From NCBI RefSeq assembly GCF_014648475.1, contig NZ_BMRE01000004.1:124001-188000 (forward strand): a stretch of DNA of 64,000 nucleotides. Direction: 5' to 3'. The notes under the pieces were generated by a model. The model saw nothing but the letters and a program-made list of their open reading frames with translations. It had not been told where the DNA came from and did not search any database. Position numbers and translations under genes: made by a program. The stretch is from Lentzea flava (GTDB lineage: Bacteria > Actinomycetota > Actinomycetes > Mycobacteriales > Pseudonocardiaceae). Shown piece by piece: positions 39,134 to 48,641 of this stretch (position 1 is its first letter; each line of letters begins with the position of its first letter).

Positions 39134-39769
39134 GTGGCCTCCTCACGTGAACCGTTGACCCGCGCCCGCATCGTGGATGCGGCGGTGCGGTTGATCGAAC
39201 GTGAGGGCGTGGAGGCCGTCTCGATGCGCCGCCTCGCCGCCGAACTGGGCGCAGGCACGATGTCGCTGTACAACCACGTGCCGAACAAGGCGGTGCTGGT
39301 GGACCTCGCCGCCGAGCGGATCATGGCGCAGGCCAAGCCGTACCACGTGGACAGCGACGACTGGCGCGACCACATCAGGGCGCACGCGAAAGCCGTGCGG
39401 GCCTTGGCGCAGCAGCATCCCCGAGCGTTCGTCATGCTGGCGACGCGGCGGCTGAGCACCGAGGCCGGGTTCAGGACCATCGAGGCCGCGCTGACGAACC
39501 TCGACAGGGCGGGCTTCCGGGGCAAGGTCGCCGTCGGGATGATGCGGGCGATGGTGTCCTACCTGTTGGGAACGTTGATGAGGGAGGTCGCGACGTCGCC
39601 GGAGCTCGGCGGGATCGCGCTCTCACCGTACGAAGGTGTTGACGCGTCGGCGTTCCCGCTGTCCGCGGAGGTGATCGACGAGCTGGGCACCTACGACCAC
39701 GATCACGAGTTCGAGTTCGGCCTCGAACTCATGATCGCGGCGTTGGAGCGCTACCAGGAACCGGACTAG
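39134..39769 (+). CDS. TetR/AcrR family regulator (TetR_C type)
   Basis: 211 aa from GTG 39134. HTH: RARIVDAAVRLIEREGVEAV, then MRRLAAELGAGTMSLYNHVP, the recognition helix of TetR members that end in LYNHV/LYRHV. The C-terminal domain resembles TetR_C (tetracycline-repressor-like) with RAMVSYLLGTLMREVA. Likely autoregulated through ACGTACgccGTACGT and controls the divergent NTF2-like gene. Its stop overlaps that of the convergent alpha-galactosidase fragment. Confidence 0.9.
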   Translation: MASSREPLTRARIVDAAVRLIEREGVEAVSMRRLAAELGAGTMSLYNHVPNKAVLVDLAAERIMAQAKPYHVDSDDWRDHIRAHAKAVRALAQQHPRAFVMLATRRLSTEAGFRTIEAALTNLDRAGFRGKVAVGMMRAMVSYLLGTLMREVATSPELGGIALSPYEGVDASAFPLSAEVIDELGTYDHDHEFEFGLELMIAALERYQEPD

Positions 39770-41295
39770 CAGCTGATCCGCACGTCACCCCAGTCGGCGT
39801 GGTCGTACGACTTGCCGTTGCCGCCGTCGCGCACGATCAGCCGCACGACGGTCGCGCCGGACACGGTGGCCTCCAACGACTTCGCGGCGTCGGTGCCGTT
39901 CACCGGTCCGCTGTCGTAGACCTTGGTGTTGTCCGCCCACACCTCGTAGCTCACGAGGCTCAGCGGGTTGACCTTCCTGTCGTCGATGCCGACGGTCGCC
40001 GTCACCTTCGAGCAGTTGCCGCCCGTGTAGTACTCGATCTGCGCGGGAGCGTGCGTGCCGAGGCCCTTCGCGAAGACCTTGCCGCGGATGGTGATCGGGC
40101 CGCCGTCACCCTGTTTGCCCTCGCCGTTGGTGGTGTCGATCTCGACGGGGCCGTGGCCGTTGGTGCTGCGCAACCACTTCAGGTCGCTGACGAAGAGGTC
40201 GCCCTTCGGTGCTGGTCCGGGAACGAGCGCCTCCGCGGTGTACTGCCTGGTGACCGGGTTGGTGTCGTGCGGGCTGTGGAAGGTGAAGCTCGCGTTGATC
40301 GGGAACCGGCCTGGCGTGGCGGTGGGTGGCACGGTCACCTGCCAGGTTGTTCTGAAGGACTTCTCTCCTGGCAGGAGCGGCTTGAAGCTGCTGGAGGTCG
40401 CCTTCGCGGTCCAGCCCTGGGGGACGTTCAGCGTGGCCTGGACGGCGGCGATCGGCAGGCGGCCGGTGTTGCTCACGGACGTCGTGTAGGTGACGGACTT
40501 GCCGGGTTGCACGATCGGCAGGGCGCCGGGGTAGAGGATCTCGCCGTCGGCGGCCGTGGTGATGGCGGGCGGGTATGCGTACCAGTCTTTGGCGGCGCTG
40601 ACGCGGAACATCGCCGAGCCGTGCGGGGGCAGTGCGGCGCTGATGGTGCCCGCGGTGTGTGCGGTGGTCTTCGCCCAGAGGTCGCGGACCTTGTAGCCGA
40701 CCGCTTTGGTGAGGCCGAGTTCCTGTGCCGTCACGGAGATGTTGGTGGCGCTGTCGTTCTCGTTGAACAGCAGAACGGCCTTGTCGCCGTTGCTGAGCGG
40801 CTTGACGAGGACGAAGTTGCCGCCCTCGCTGCGGATCACCTTGCCCTGCACGCCGAGCTTGTCCTGATTGACGGCGATGACCTCGCGGTTCTCCAGGATC
40901 TCGAACGTCTCCGGGCTGACCTTGCGCAGGTCCGCGCCGATCAGCAGCGGTGCGGCCATGATCGACCAGAGGCTGAAGTGGCTGCGGTACTCGAGGTTCG
41001 TCATGCCGCCGTTGCCGACCTCCAGCATGTCCGGGTCGTTCCAGTGGCCGGGGCCGGCGTGGTCGGCGAGTTCCATGGTGCGCTTGGCGATCGACACCAT
41101 GGAGTTCCAGCTGTCGTTGATGTCGCCGGTGGTGCGCCACAGGTGGCCGACGTCCTTCGCCCACTCCCACGGCTTGTTCTGGCCCCACTCGCAGATCGAG
41201 AACACGATCTTGCGGCCGGTGGCTTCGAGAGCGTCGCGCATCTTGGTGTAGCGGAGTTTCGCGTCGACGCCCTGGTTGTTGCAGTTGTCGTACAT
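39766..41295 (-). pseudogene. GH27 alpha-galactosidase, C-terminal fragment (interrupted gene)
   Basis: 509-residue fragment starting inside the active-site motif (M)YDNCNNQGVDAK. Contains the acid/base motif RTTGDINDSW, HWNDPDML, the C-terminal beta domain, an NEW3-type domain (SNTGRLPIAAVQATLNVPQG) and an NPCBM domain (GKVFAKGLGTHAPAQIEYY). It lacks the signal peptide, the first barrel strands and VNIDDCW; these are at 53985-54476, 12.7 kb away. The ATG at 41293-41295 is supplied by the inserted element with no RBS. Joining the two parts at the shared core restores 668 in-frame codons. Confidence 0.93.
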
Positions 41296-41298
41296 GAG
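41286..41298. other. attL
   Basis: TGTCGTAC followed by A-TGAG. The same 13 positions in attR read TGTCGTAC-T-TGAG, so the shared block is 12 of 13. To its left is the alpha-galactosidase C-terminal half; to its right the element end with int 66 bp away. Confidence 0.85.
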
Positions 41299-41363
41299 AC
41301 GGCGGATAGGCCGCTACCAGGCCAAACAGGCTATATTGATCTCGTTTTCCGGTCTCAGGCCGT

Positions 41364-42232
41364 CTACGGGCCGTGAACCGTGGCCTGCCTCTCGCTGGGG
41401 CCGTCCGGGGCCGTGTCGTCGGTCTTGGCTGGCTCGGGCCGGGGCTTGAACAGGTCATCAATGGCCAGGCGTGCGCGGTCGTAGGAGTCGGGCATCAGGT
41501 GGGCGTACACGCGCAGTGTGAAGGCCTCGGAGGAGTGGCCGAGGAAGGCGGCCAGTTCCTTGATGCTGACGCCTCGGGCGAGCATGTGGGAGGCGAACAG
41601 GTGGCGTAGCGCGTGCATACCGTCCTGGCCCTCTGTGTAGGTCAGTCCGGCCTTGGTGAAGGTGGGGCGCCAGATCGTGTTGTTGAACGCCTGGCGGGTG
41701 TAGAGGCCGCCGTGTGCGTTGACCATGAGCAGCTTCACGGTTTCGGTCTTGCGTGAGTCGTCCTCCGCCCACGGCAACGTCACTTCCACGGGCGGGAAGT
41801 TCTCCGCGTAGTCGTCCGGGTCCGCGAGCACGCCACGGCCCATCGGCACCACGCGGGTCTTGTGTCCCTTGGGAAGCTTGAACTTCAGCTTTCCACGCAC
41901 GGTCACCACCTGGCGGTTGACGTGGTACACCATGCGTTCGCGGTCGACGTCGTCGAGGGTGAACGCGAAGATCTCACCCTGCCGCAGCCCCACGCCCGCG
42001 CCCAGTTCCGTGACCGGCTTGAAGCGTGCGGCAGGGCCAGGCCGACCGAGCGCAGCCTCTTGTCCGCCTAGACCTTGACTTTCTTCGGAACGGGAGCCGG
42101 GCGTTTGATGGACTTGTCTTTGCACGGGTTGAACTTGATCCGCCCTTCAGACGGGGATGCGGCCACGTCGAGGATGGAGGACACGGTGTCGAAGATCTGA
42201 GCACGGTACGAGGCGGCCGGAACCTTGGGGTT
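41364..42232 (-). pseudogene. int: Tyrosine recombinase (integrase), inactivated
   Basis: Visible parts: a core-binding remnant (IFDTVSSILDVAASPSEGRI, then KFNPCKDKSIKRPAPVP) in one frame to 42068, and the catalytic domain in another frame (ELGAGVGLRQGEIFAF with Arg I, HALRHLFASH, LGHSSEAFTLRVYAHL with the Tyr). Between them TAG replaces the Trp codon expected after KKVKV, and one nt is missing in the LPARFKPV-like segment. The N-terminal arm-binding domain is absent, fused away into rep by deletion. The site next to attL is normal for an AICE int. It should not make active integrase. Confidence 0.88.
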
Positions 42233-43615
42233 GCCTTTGGCGTCGGTGCGTTCGGTCATCAGCCCCTCATCGGGCGCAGGCCTGGGCAGAGCCGTCAGCA
42301 CGGCTTGGGCTTGGTCGTACTCGGCCCGCCACTTGAGCCGTTGCGCGATCATCTGCATGAGCAGCTCCGCCCGGCTGGGTGCGTGCGGGTCACCCGCGCG
42401 GACCGGAGCCCACATCAACCGTGTGCGCTCGGTTGCCTCGGGTTTGGCGATCCCAGCAGCAGCCAACGCCTCACGGACGAACGCGGCACGATCGGACTTG
42501 TGTTCGGCGAGGGTCTTCCCCGACCAGCGCCGCGACACCAGCACCCGCCGCCCCGGCAGCCCGAGCGTGTCGCGGCGGTGCGCCTTGGACCGGCACCGGC
42601 CCGGAGTCATCCGGGAGTGCGCGCCCTTCGGCACGATGCCGTAGAGCAGCCAGACCGCGCACCGCTCTGACCACGGCGTGATCGCGAGCTCGGCCGCCAG
42701 GCGGTCCGCGTGCTCACTGACTCGCTGTGACTCGTCGACCGCGACGACTTCGGAGATCGACTTGACCAGGTAGCCGATGTGCCGCCCGGCTTCCTCGGTG
42801 CCGCCGAGAATGCCCTTGGAGTGCACCTGAGCACCGAACTCGACCACGTGCGCCAGAGTGTCCAGTTCCGCGACCGCATCAGCCCACGGGGTCAGCGGAA
42901 CGTTGGTGTCAGGGTCGACGAAACCCTTGGCGCGCATGTCCCACACCGGCAACCTGTCGCCGCTGTAGCGGATCTCGTCGTGGTTGGGCCACCACACCTG
43001 GAGGTAGGTCGCCGCCGTCACCTGACGCACCACCGCGTGCGGGATTGAGCCCCGTACGGCGAAGTGGGCGCGCGGGGTGATGCGCGGGAAGGTTCCCGCG
43101 GACTCCCTCCCGCCGCAGGTCAGAGTCTGCCTCGCGGATTGCTTCCCGCAGGTCCTCGACCTGTGCCGCGTCCTGCTCACGCTGCGCCTGGCGGTACTCG
43201 GCCGTCAGATCGGTCCGGTAGGTCACCAGCTCGACCTGATCACTCGTGGGGGCCTCCTGCTCCGCCACGGGCTCGTGGTCGAGGTGCCAGCCCTCCCGGC
43301 ACTGCGCCATCCGTGAGCGCCGGTTGCGGTCCGCACACGCCGGGCACTTGGACGCGATCGTCGAGTTGCACCGAACCCGACCATGCGAACCTCACCGGTG
43401 TCGAGATCGACGACCTCCCGCAGCACCGGACGAACGCACACCCCGTGCTGCTCCGCCGCCGACTTCACCACGTCGAGCGTCAGCGGCATCCGGGCACGCT
43501 CCGCCGAGGTCATCCCGGCGACGTCAGCGGTGACGGCCGGGACAACCCCAGGCGCAGCACCAGGTTCCGCACTGTCCACAGTGCTCCTCGCGATCTCCTC
43601 TCGGTTGTTGGTCAC
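42233..43615 (-). pseudogene. RepSA-like replication initiator, broken
   Basis: The N-terminus starts at 43615 (MTNNREEIARST). Near 43378 the frame changes: the sequence after VRMVGFG continues as CNSTIASKCPACADRNRR, then MAQCREGWHLDHEP, in another frame, consistent with loss of one T. A second break near 43100 joins the DLRREGVRGNLP segment to RITPRAHFAVRG, omitting the middle of the initiator found in pSAM2-type Rep proteins. The rest is in one frame (VRQVTAATYLQVWWPNHDEI, GRRVLVSRRWSGKTLAEH) and runs into int remnants. Not expected to be functional. Confidence 0.85.
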
Positions 43616-44972
43616 GCCGCCTCACCACCTTCCGTGTTGCCGCCGTCCGGGCGGTTCGGGAACGGTGCACCGTGGCTTCGGTGATTCCGAAGAACATGGC
43701 CAGCTCCACCAGATCGGCATCGGTGACGTAGAAGGCCCGCGTACGTTCGGGCATGCCGCGCCCGTCGGTCTTCACCCACGCCACACCGGGAGTGTTCTCG
43801 CTGATCTCGTGAGCCGCAGCGCCCCGAGCCCGAGCACCCTCACCCAGGACCATGTCCACCTGCGGTGCCTCATCGAGCCGGAGCGCGATCTTCGTTCCGA
43901 ACAGGTGCCTGAACGCGACGACCTCCTTACGCGGGTCCTGCACCAGCCCCAGCACCGCGTAACCGGGCGCGCGACCCTGTGACGTGATCGTGGAAATGGC
44001 CCGCACCGCGCGTTCCCTCAGATTGCGATCCGGTTGGTAGGCAACGAGATCCGCCAACTCGTCGATGATCAGCAGCGTGAACGGCTCACCGCTGCGACGC
44101 GCCCAGATCCGGCGCACACCCCGGTACTTCGCGGCCCTCTCCTTGACCTCCGCCGCGATCTCTTCCAGCAGCTCGACCGCCGCCGCGCCGTTGTCGAACA
44201 CGAGCCGAGAGAACGCTTCCTCGCACTGCCCGAGTTCCATGCCGCCCTTCGGGTCGATGCCCACCAGGCGGACCGCGCCCGCGCGGATGGCCGGGGCGAG
44301 GTGCCACACGATCGACCACAGCACCGACGCCTTACCCGCGCCCTGCACACCCACGCCGAGGACCTGGTTGCCGAGCAGCCGCAGCCGCCACGCCTTCCCG
44401 GTCTCCAGGACACCGATCACGACGCGCTTGAGGTCCACCGCGTCCGCGTCGTTGCACAGCGGCGGCACCGGCACCGGACGAGCCAGCGGGTCGGCGTGCA
44501 CGAAGTCGAGCTCCAGCATCCGGGGCTTGAGCACCCGCACCCGGCACGACCGCGCCCCGAACGAGTGCGTCAGGCCAGCGCGACGAAGCTCCCACTGCTC
44601 GTGCGACTGTGCCGGGACCATCCGCACCCGGACCCGATCCCGCCAGCCATCCGACCGGACCCGCCGCAGCTTCGGCAGGTACTCACGACCCCGCCACTCC
44701 TTGGCCAGCTCAGCCAGGCGCACGGTGGTCTTCCAGCGCGGCACGTACACCGAGGCACGCCGCCACTCCGTCACCAACCTGAGCCACACCTGACGCGAGA
44801 ACGAGCCCTGCGGCAGGCCCCACCAGATCACCAGACCGGCCGTGACCGCCAGCAGCACCAGGACCAGCGGACCCCAGCCCAGCCGCCACCAGCACGCCAG
44901 CAGCAACACCGGAGTCAGCATCACCACCGGATACCGCACGATCATCAGCGCCAGGCGCACGCCGCCGACCAC
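43524..44972 (-). CDS. FtsK/SpoIIIE-type DNA translocase (conjugal transfer TraB/TraSA-like)
   Basis: 482 aa from GTG 44972. Two N-terminal membrane helices (VMLTPVLLLACWWRLGWGPL, VLLAVTAGLVIWW) precede the ATPase with Walker A GVQGAGKASVLW and Walker B TLLIIDELADL. In AICEs this single protein moves double-stranded DNA between mycelia. The Walker A has Ala where Gly-Ser/Thr is usual (GKAS), with the key Lys and Ser retained. The last about 50 residues are Arg/Cys-rich and overlap the rep start by 92 nt, which may mean a frameshifted tail. The core looks intact. Confidence 0.88.
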   Translation of the reverse strand: MVGGVRLALMIVRYPVVMLTPVLLLACWWRLGWGPLVLVLLAVTAGLVIWWGLPQGSFSRQVWLRLVTEWRRASVYVPRWKTTVRLAELAKEWRGREYLPKLRRVRSDGWRDRVRVRMVPAQSHEQWELRRAGLTHSFGARSCRVRVLKPRMLELDFVHADPLARPVPVPPLCNDADAVDLKRVVIGVLETGKAWRLRLLGNQVLGVGVQGAGKASVLWSIVWHLAPAIRAGAVRLVGIDPKGGMELGQCEEAFSRLVFDNGAAAVELLEEIAAEVKERAAKYRGVRRIWARRSGEPFTLLIIDELADLVAYQPDRNLRERAVRAISTITSQGRAPGYAVLGLVQDPRKEVVAFRHLFGTKIALRLDEAPQVDMVLGEGARARGAAAHEISENTPGVAWVKTDGRGMPERTRAFYVTDADLVELAMFFGITEATVHRSRTARTAATRKVVRRRDQQPRGDREEHCGQCGTWCCAWGCPGRHR

Positions 44973-44975
44973 CAG

Positions 44976-45089
44976 CTACACCAGCGCGACCAGCGCCGCG
45001 ATCCACTTCAGTTTTCCGGGAACCAGCGCCCACCACGGCACACGCGGACGCACGCCCTCGAACGGGGCTGGATCAACCCACCTACCCAT
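44976..45089 (-). CDS. 37-aa membrane peptide upstream of the transfer gene
   Basis: ATG 45089 to TAG 44976, ending 3 nt before the tra start. It reads MGRWVDPAPFEGVRPRVPWW and continues with a hydrophobic C-terminal helix (WIAALVALV). Small ORFs in this place are common in AICEs, where spread proteins accompany the translocase. No RBS stands out. Confidence 0.4.
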   Translation of the reverse strand: MGRWVDPAPFEGVRPRVPWWALVPGKLKWIAALVALV

Positions 45090-45391
45090 CAGGCCCCACC
45101 CCTACACATCGGGGAGGGTGAGGACATCCACACCACCGGGCCAACGGTGCGGCTTGACGCTGCACCCGTACACACAGATACCCTTGACACGTCTGGGATT
45201 CCTTTGCGTAGCAACGAAGACGACAAGAAAGACCAGTCAGTGAGTTGCCACGGGAACAGACCACAGCCCGCCAAGACTTCGGCTGTTCCCCTGGCGACCA
45301 CCAACCGGCCGCACACCCACTTTTCGGTTGTGCACCAAGGGCATGCGTCACCAGCACGCGACCCGCAGTCACGCGCCGACGACGCAACCCC
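45090..45391. other. Element spacer with an inverted repeat
   Basis: About 300 bp with no gene. Contains GGGAACAG (45252-45259) and its complement CTGTTCCC (45283-45290), 23 nt apart, and a TTGACA box at 45184-45189. Could hold the transfer promoter, an operator of a KorA-type regulator, or the cis transfer locus; not resolved. Confidence 0.4.
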
Positions 45392-45658
45392 TTACCTCAC
45401 AAGGTCTTCCGACCCCGGTTTCTCGGACGGCTCCATGAGCGCGTCCGACTTGGCCAGGTACAGACGCCCAAGATCGATGAGCAGCGCGCCGAGTTCCTGG
45501 TAATACTTCGCCCGCTCAGGGGCCGGGATGAGGCCGCCCGAGCGCATATTGTTCTGCGTCAGCACCTCGCCGAACTCAGGGTGAGTTTTCACAACCTCGC
45601 GCGCCAAGCGCACCAGCGAAGTGCGCAGCAGCTCCTCAGTCAGGATCTCTGTGGCCAC
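45392..45658 (-). CDS. Hypothetical element protein, 88 aa
   Basis: GTG 45658 with an upstream GGGAGC box; longer frame upstream is unsupported. Helical protein: ATEILTEELLRTSLVRLARE, then HPEFGEVLTQNNMRSGGLIP and YYQELGALLIDLGRLYLAK. No family recognised. Part of a run of four small minus-strand genes typical of the conjugation module. Confidence 0.6.
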   Translation of the reverse strand: MATEILTEELLRTSLVRLAREVVKTHPEFGEVLTQNNMRSGGLIPAPERAKYYQELGALLIDLGRLYLAKSDALMEPSEKPGSEDLVR

Positions 45659-45677
45659 GACACAGCTCCCTTCTTGC

Positions 45678-45929
45678 TCACTGCCCGCCCAACTCTTGCG
45701 CCTTCTGTGCTTCTCGCTCAGCCCAGTACAGCGCCTCGTGATGGTGGCCACGGTCCATCTCTGCCACCCGCCGATACACCTCTGCGCTCTTCGTGTAGTA
45801 CTCCCGCAACTCCGCCGCCTCAGCGTCGTCAGCGGGCTTGAGCCAGGGCAACACGTTGTGTGCTTCGCTCAACGACACGATCCGGTCCACCCGCGCCCAC
45901 GTCGTCTGGCGCCTGCTGGTCTTGGTCAC
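45678..45929 (-). CDS. Hypothetical element protein, 83 aa
   Basis: GTG 45929. Charged, helical protein with EAAELREYYTKSAEVYRRVA and a His-rich turn (MDRGHHHEALYWAERE). Starts inside the last codon of the preceding gene (4-nt overlap), so co-translated. Similar in style to the 101-aa neighbour (both with repeated helical WAER/WWAKAA elements). Function unknown. Confidence 0.65.
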   Translation of the reverse strand: MTKTSRRQTTWARVDRIVSLSEAHNVLPWLKPADDAEAAELREYYTKSAEVYRRVAEMDRGHHHEALYWAEREAQKAQELGGQ

Positions 45930-46231
45930 GTCAACCCTCTCACTCCGGGCGCGTCGTAGGCGTCGGACTCCCTACGCAGCAACTGCTCCCGTGACTCCGC
46001 CTGGTGATCGAACATCTCAGCGGCATGCAATGCAGCCGCCTTGGCCCACCACGGCGTTTCGGGGTGACCAGCGAGTTGACGCCAACACCACGCCACCTGC
46101 CGATAGGTAGGCGCGATCCGAGCAGCAGCGTCCGGATCATCAGGAGCCGCGTACCGGTTCGCCTCATCGGCGGTCGTGAACAGTTGATAGGCCTTCTTCC
46201 ACTGCTCACCCAACGTCTTGAGGTCGGCCAC
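45926..46231 (-). CDS. Hypothetical element protein, 101 aa
   Basis: GTG 46231. All-helical sequence (LKTLGEQWKKAYQLFTTADE, YRQVAWCWRQLAGHPETPWW). No known domain seen. Follows the 131-aa gene by 3 nt and overlaps the 83-aa gene by 4 nt, so one operon. Confidence 0.65.
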   Translation of the reverse strand: MADLKTLGEQWKKAYQLFTTADEANRYAAPDDPDAAARIAPTYRQVAWCWRQLAGHPETPWWAKAAALHAAEMFDHQAESREQLLRRESDAYDAPGVRGLT

Positions 46232-46234
46232 GGC

Positions 46235-46630
46235 TTACGCTGCCTTGGGCGCGTCAGGCGTGGTGTTGCCCTGCTTCGGCGCACGGCCCGACGACGTCGG
46301 CGGAGCCAGCATCTCGTCCGCCCACACCGTGTAGCTCACCCAGCCGTCCCGCACGTACGGCGCGACCTTCAGTCCACGGAACACCGCCGGGCGGAACGGC
46401 GTGCCCGGCGGCACTGGCTGGTACTCCGACGCGATCTTGACGACCTGCCCCGTGTTCTTGCCCTTCGCAGACGGGGTCCACACCGGAAGACCCGTCAGCT
46501 TGTCCACGGCCGGACGAGGCTGCTTGCCCTCCGAGTACTCCGTAGCCCGCTCGACGCTCAACACGAAGAACCCCTGCGGGAACAACTCGTCGAACGTGAT
46601 CGGGAACCGATGGCCAGCGGGGATACCCAC
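46235..46630 (-). CDS. Hypothetical element protein, 131 aa, beta-rich
   Basis: GTG 46630 with RBS AAGGAG. First gene of the minus-strand run leading to tra. Has ITFDELFPQGFFVLSVERAT, a short basic loop, and VAPYVRDGWVSYTVWADEML near the end. The shape recalls small proteins found upstream of tra in other actinomycete integrative elements, but I cannot name a family. Confidence 0.65.
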   Translation of the reverse strand: MGIPAGHRFPITFDELFPQGFFVLSVERATEYSEGKQPRPAVDKLTGLPVWTPSAKGKNTGQVVKIASEYQPVPPGTPFRPAVFRGLKVAPYVRDGWVSYTVWADEMLAPPTSSGRAPKQGNTTPDAPKAA

Positions 46631-46824
46631 GTGGTTCTCCTTCTGCAGGGCCGCTCAATCGCGGCTCGGTGCCACTTCTCGAACTTGCCTACCTAGATTC
46701 GGCACCGATTCGTCCCGTCCGCGTTCCGTCCCTGTCTCGTCTGACGCGCCGAGTACTCAAATAGTCTCGTCTTGGTCTCATGGGGGTGCTACGTTGAGTC
46801 GAACTCGCACCACGGGGAGAGGTC

Positions 46825-47709
46825 ATGCCGACCGAATCGACGCTGTTGAGAGTGCTGCTGCGGCAGCGGCACATGCAGGGGTACATGACATTCCGCAAGG
46901 AATACGACCGCGTCGCGAAGCAGCTCGACGGCGACCTGGTAGGCCAGTGGCCGAGCAAGGCGCAGTTCTACCGCTGGATGTCCGGAGACCTGCTGGGCTT
47001 GCCGTACGCGGACCACTGCCGCGTGCTGGAGAAGATGTTTCCGGGCTGGACCGCACAGCAGCTTCTCGCGCCCCACGAGGGCGACGGCGAAAGCCTCGTG
47101 ACCCCGCCTCAGCGCACCGCGAGCAACGCCCCCGCCCCGCGTCCTGTGCAGCTACCCCAGCAAGCCCGCCTTGCCGACGTCACTGCCGTCTATGCGACGC
47201 GAACCGAGTTGCTGCACAACGTCACGCCGCGCGCGTTGTTCGACGGCGTGAAGCAGATCAGCATGGCCGGCCTGTCGCTGAACATGTTGTGCCAGCAGTA
47301 CTCCGACAAGAGTCTGTTGGACGCGATCGAGGAAGGCACAGTCATCCGGGCGTTGTTCCTCGACCCGAACGGCACTCACACAGCCGCTCGTGAGAGTGAG
47401 GAGGGGTTGCCCGCGGGACACCTCAGCACGCTGACGCGGTTGAACATCGAGGCTCTGAGTCGCCTCGGGGCGAAGGTGTCGCCAAGCGCCAAGGGTTCGC
47501 TCGGTATCCGCGTCTACGACGAGCCGATCCGCTACAACATCACGATCGTCGACCAGTTCAAGTGCGTGGTGCAGCCGTACCTGCCTGACGCGCGGGGCGT
47601 CGAGTCGCCCACGCTGGTCATCGAGAAGGACGAGACCATGCCCGGTCTCTACACGACGTTCGCTCAGGTCTTCGAATCGATGTGGGACCGCGCTCGGGAG
47701 GTTGCTTGA
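46825..47709 (+). CDS. DUF5919-type HTH regulator of the element
   Basis: 294 aa from ATG 46825 (RBS GGGGAGAGG). The N-terminal 80 residues look like a DNA-binding helix bundle (WPSKAQFYRWMSGDLLGLPY, HCRVLEKMFPGWTAQQL). After a Pro-rich linker, the C-terminal domain has the DUF5919 pattern: ISMAGLSLNMLCQQYSDKSL, VIRALFLDPNG, then IRVYDEPIRYNITIVD and CVVQPYLPDARGVESPTLVI, a fold reminiscent of phospholipase D-like sensors. Divergent from the conjugation operon and coupled to the next gene by a TGATG overlap. Confidence 0.75.
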   Translation: MPTESTLLRVLLRQRHMQGYMTFRKEYDRVAKQLDGDLVGQWPSKAQFYRWMSGDLLGLPYADHCRVLEKMFPGWTAQQLLAPHEGDGESLVTPPQRTASNAPAPRPVQLPQQARLADVTAVYATRTELLHNVTPRALFDGVKQISMAGLSLNMLCQQYSDKSLLDAIEEGTVIRALFLDPNGTHTAARESEEGLPAGHLSTLTRLNIEALSRLGAKVSPSAKGSLGIRVYDEPIRYNITIVDQFKCVVQPYLPDARGVESPTLVIEKDETMPGLYTTFAQVFESMWDRAREVA

Positions 47710-48512
47710 TGTACCAGCTCGACCACTTGGCGGACGTAGCCCGCAAAGCCGTCCGCATCGGTCATGAGCTGATCAAGACTGCTCGGCCGGAGACCGTCAC
47801 GGAAAAGACGGACCGCGATACGTTCACTGACGTGGACGTGAGGATCGAGCGCGAGATCCGCGCGTACCTTGCCGAGGCGACCCCCGACATCGGCTTCGTT
47901 GGTGAGGAGGAAGGTCGCAGCGACAGGGCCGCGAACAGCGCGTACCTCTGGGGGCTCGACCCGATCGACGGCACTGCGAACTTCGTCCATGGCATTCCAC
48001 TTTGCGGTATCTCATTGGCCCTAGTGCGAGGTGCTCACACGATCGTCGGTGCGGTCTCACTGCCATACCTGGAACTTCACTACTCAGCTGTTGCAGGTCG
48101 CGGCTCGTTCGTGAATGGCAAGAGGCTCACGGCAAGCGGAACCACCGAGCTAGCTAAGTCCATTGTGGCCATGGGCGACTATGCCCTCGGCGAGAACGCG
48201 GTCGAGAAGAACCGTCAGCGGATTGCACTCACTGCTGAACTGGCTGCACAAGTTGAACGCGTCCGCATGTTCGGATCCGCCGCCCACGATCTTGTCTGGC
48301 TGGCCGAAGGCCGGGTTGATGCAGCAATCATTCTTTCGAACAAGCCGCTTGACCTTGCGGCTGGCATTCTCATCGCCCGTGAGGCCGGAGTGCTGGTGAT
48401 CGATAGCACCGGCTCTGAGCATACGAGCACCTCAACGCACACCATCGCGGTCGCTCCAGGGATTTCAAGTAAACTTCTCGCGCTAGTTCGATCTGTCATG
48501 CGGATGGGGTAA
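47709..48512 (+). CDS. Inositol monophosphatase family protein
   Basis: 267 aa from ATG 47709, overlapping the regulator stop (TGATG). Metal- and substrate-binding motifs are complete: GEEEG at 66-69, D84-P-I-D87-G-T for the Mg ions, and GSAAHDLVWLAEGRVDAAI near residue 195. It would dephosphorylate inositol phosphate, a sugar phosphate or a nucleotide bisphosphate such as PAP. Its link to a regulator on a mobile element is unusual. Codon usage and GC are slightly lower than in chromosomal genes. Confidence 0.88.
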   Translation: MYQLDHLADVARKAVRIGHELIKTARPETVTEKTDRDTFTDVDVRIEREIRAYLAEATPDIGFVGEEEGRSDRAANSAYLWGLDPIDGTANFVHGIPLCGISLALVRGAHTIVGAVSLPYLELHYSAVAGRGSFVNGKRLTASGTTELAKSIVAMGDYALGENAVEKNRQRIALTAELAAQVERVRMFGSAAHDLVWLAEGRVDAAIILSNKPLDLAAGILIAREAGVLVIDSTGSEHTSTSTHTIAVAPGISSKLLALVRSVMRMG

Positions 48513-48641
48513 AGCGACAAACCGGCAGCACACCCTGAAATTCTTCGAAGGTCAAGATAACGCTGCGTACCACACTCCTGCGTACCGCATGTAACAAGCG
48601 GCCTCACGGATGCGATCTGCTTGTGAGCTGAAGGAGTGCTG

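Noticed and set aside
45082..45387. 101-aa minus-strand frame in the element spacer
   Set aside because: Trp/Cys/Arg-rich, no RBS and no similarity; treated as non-coding.
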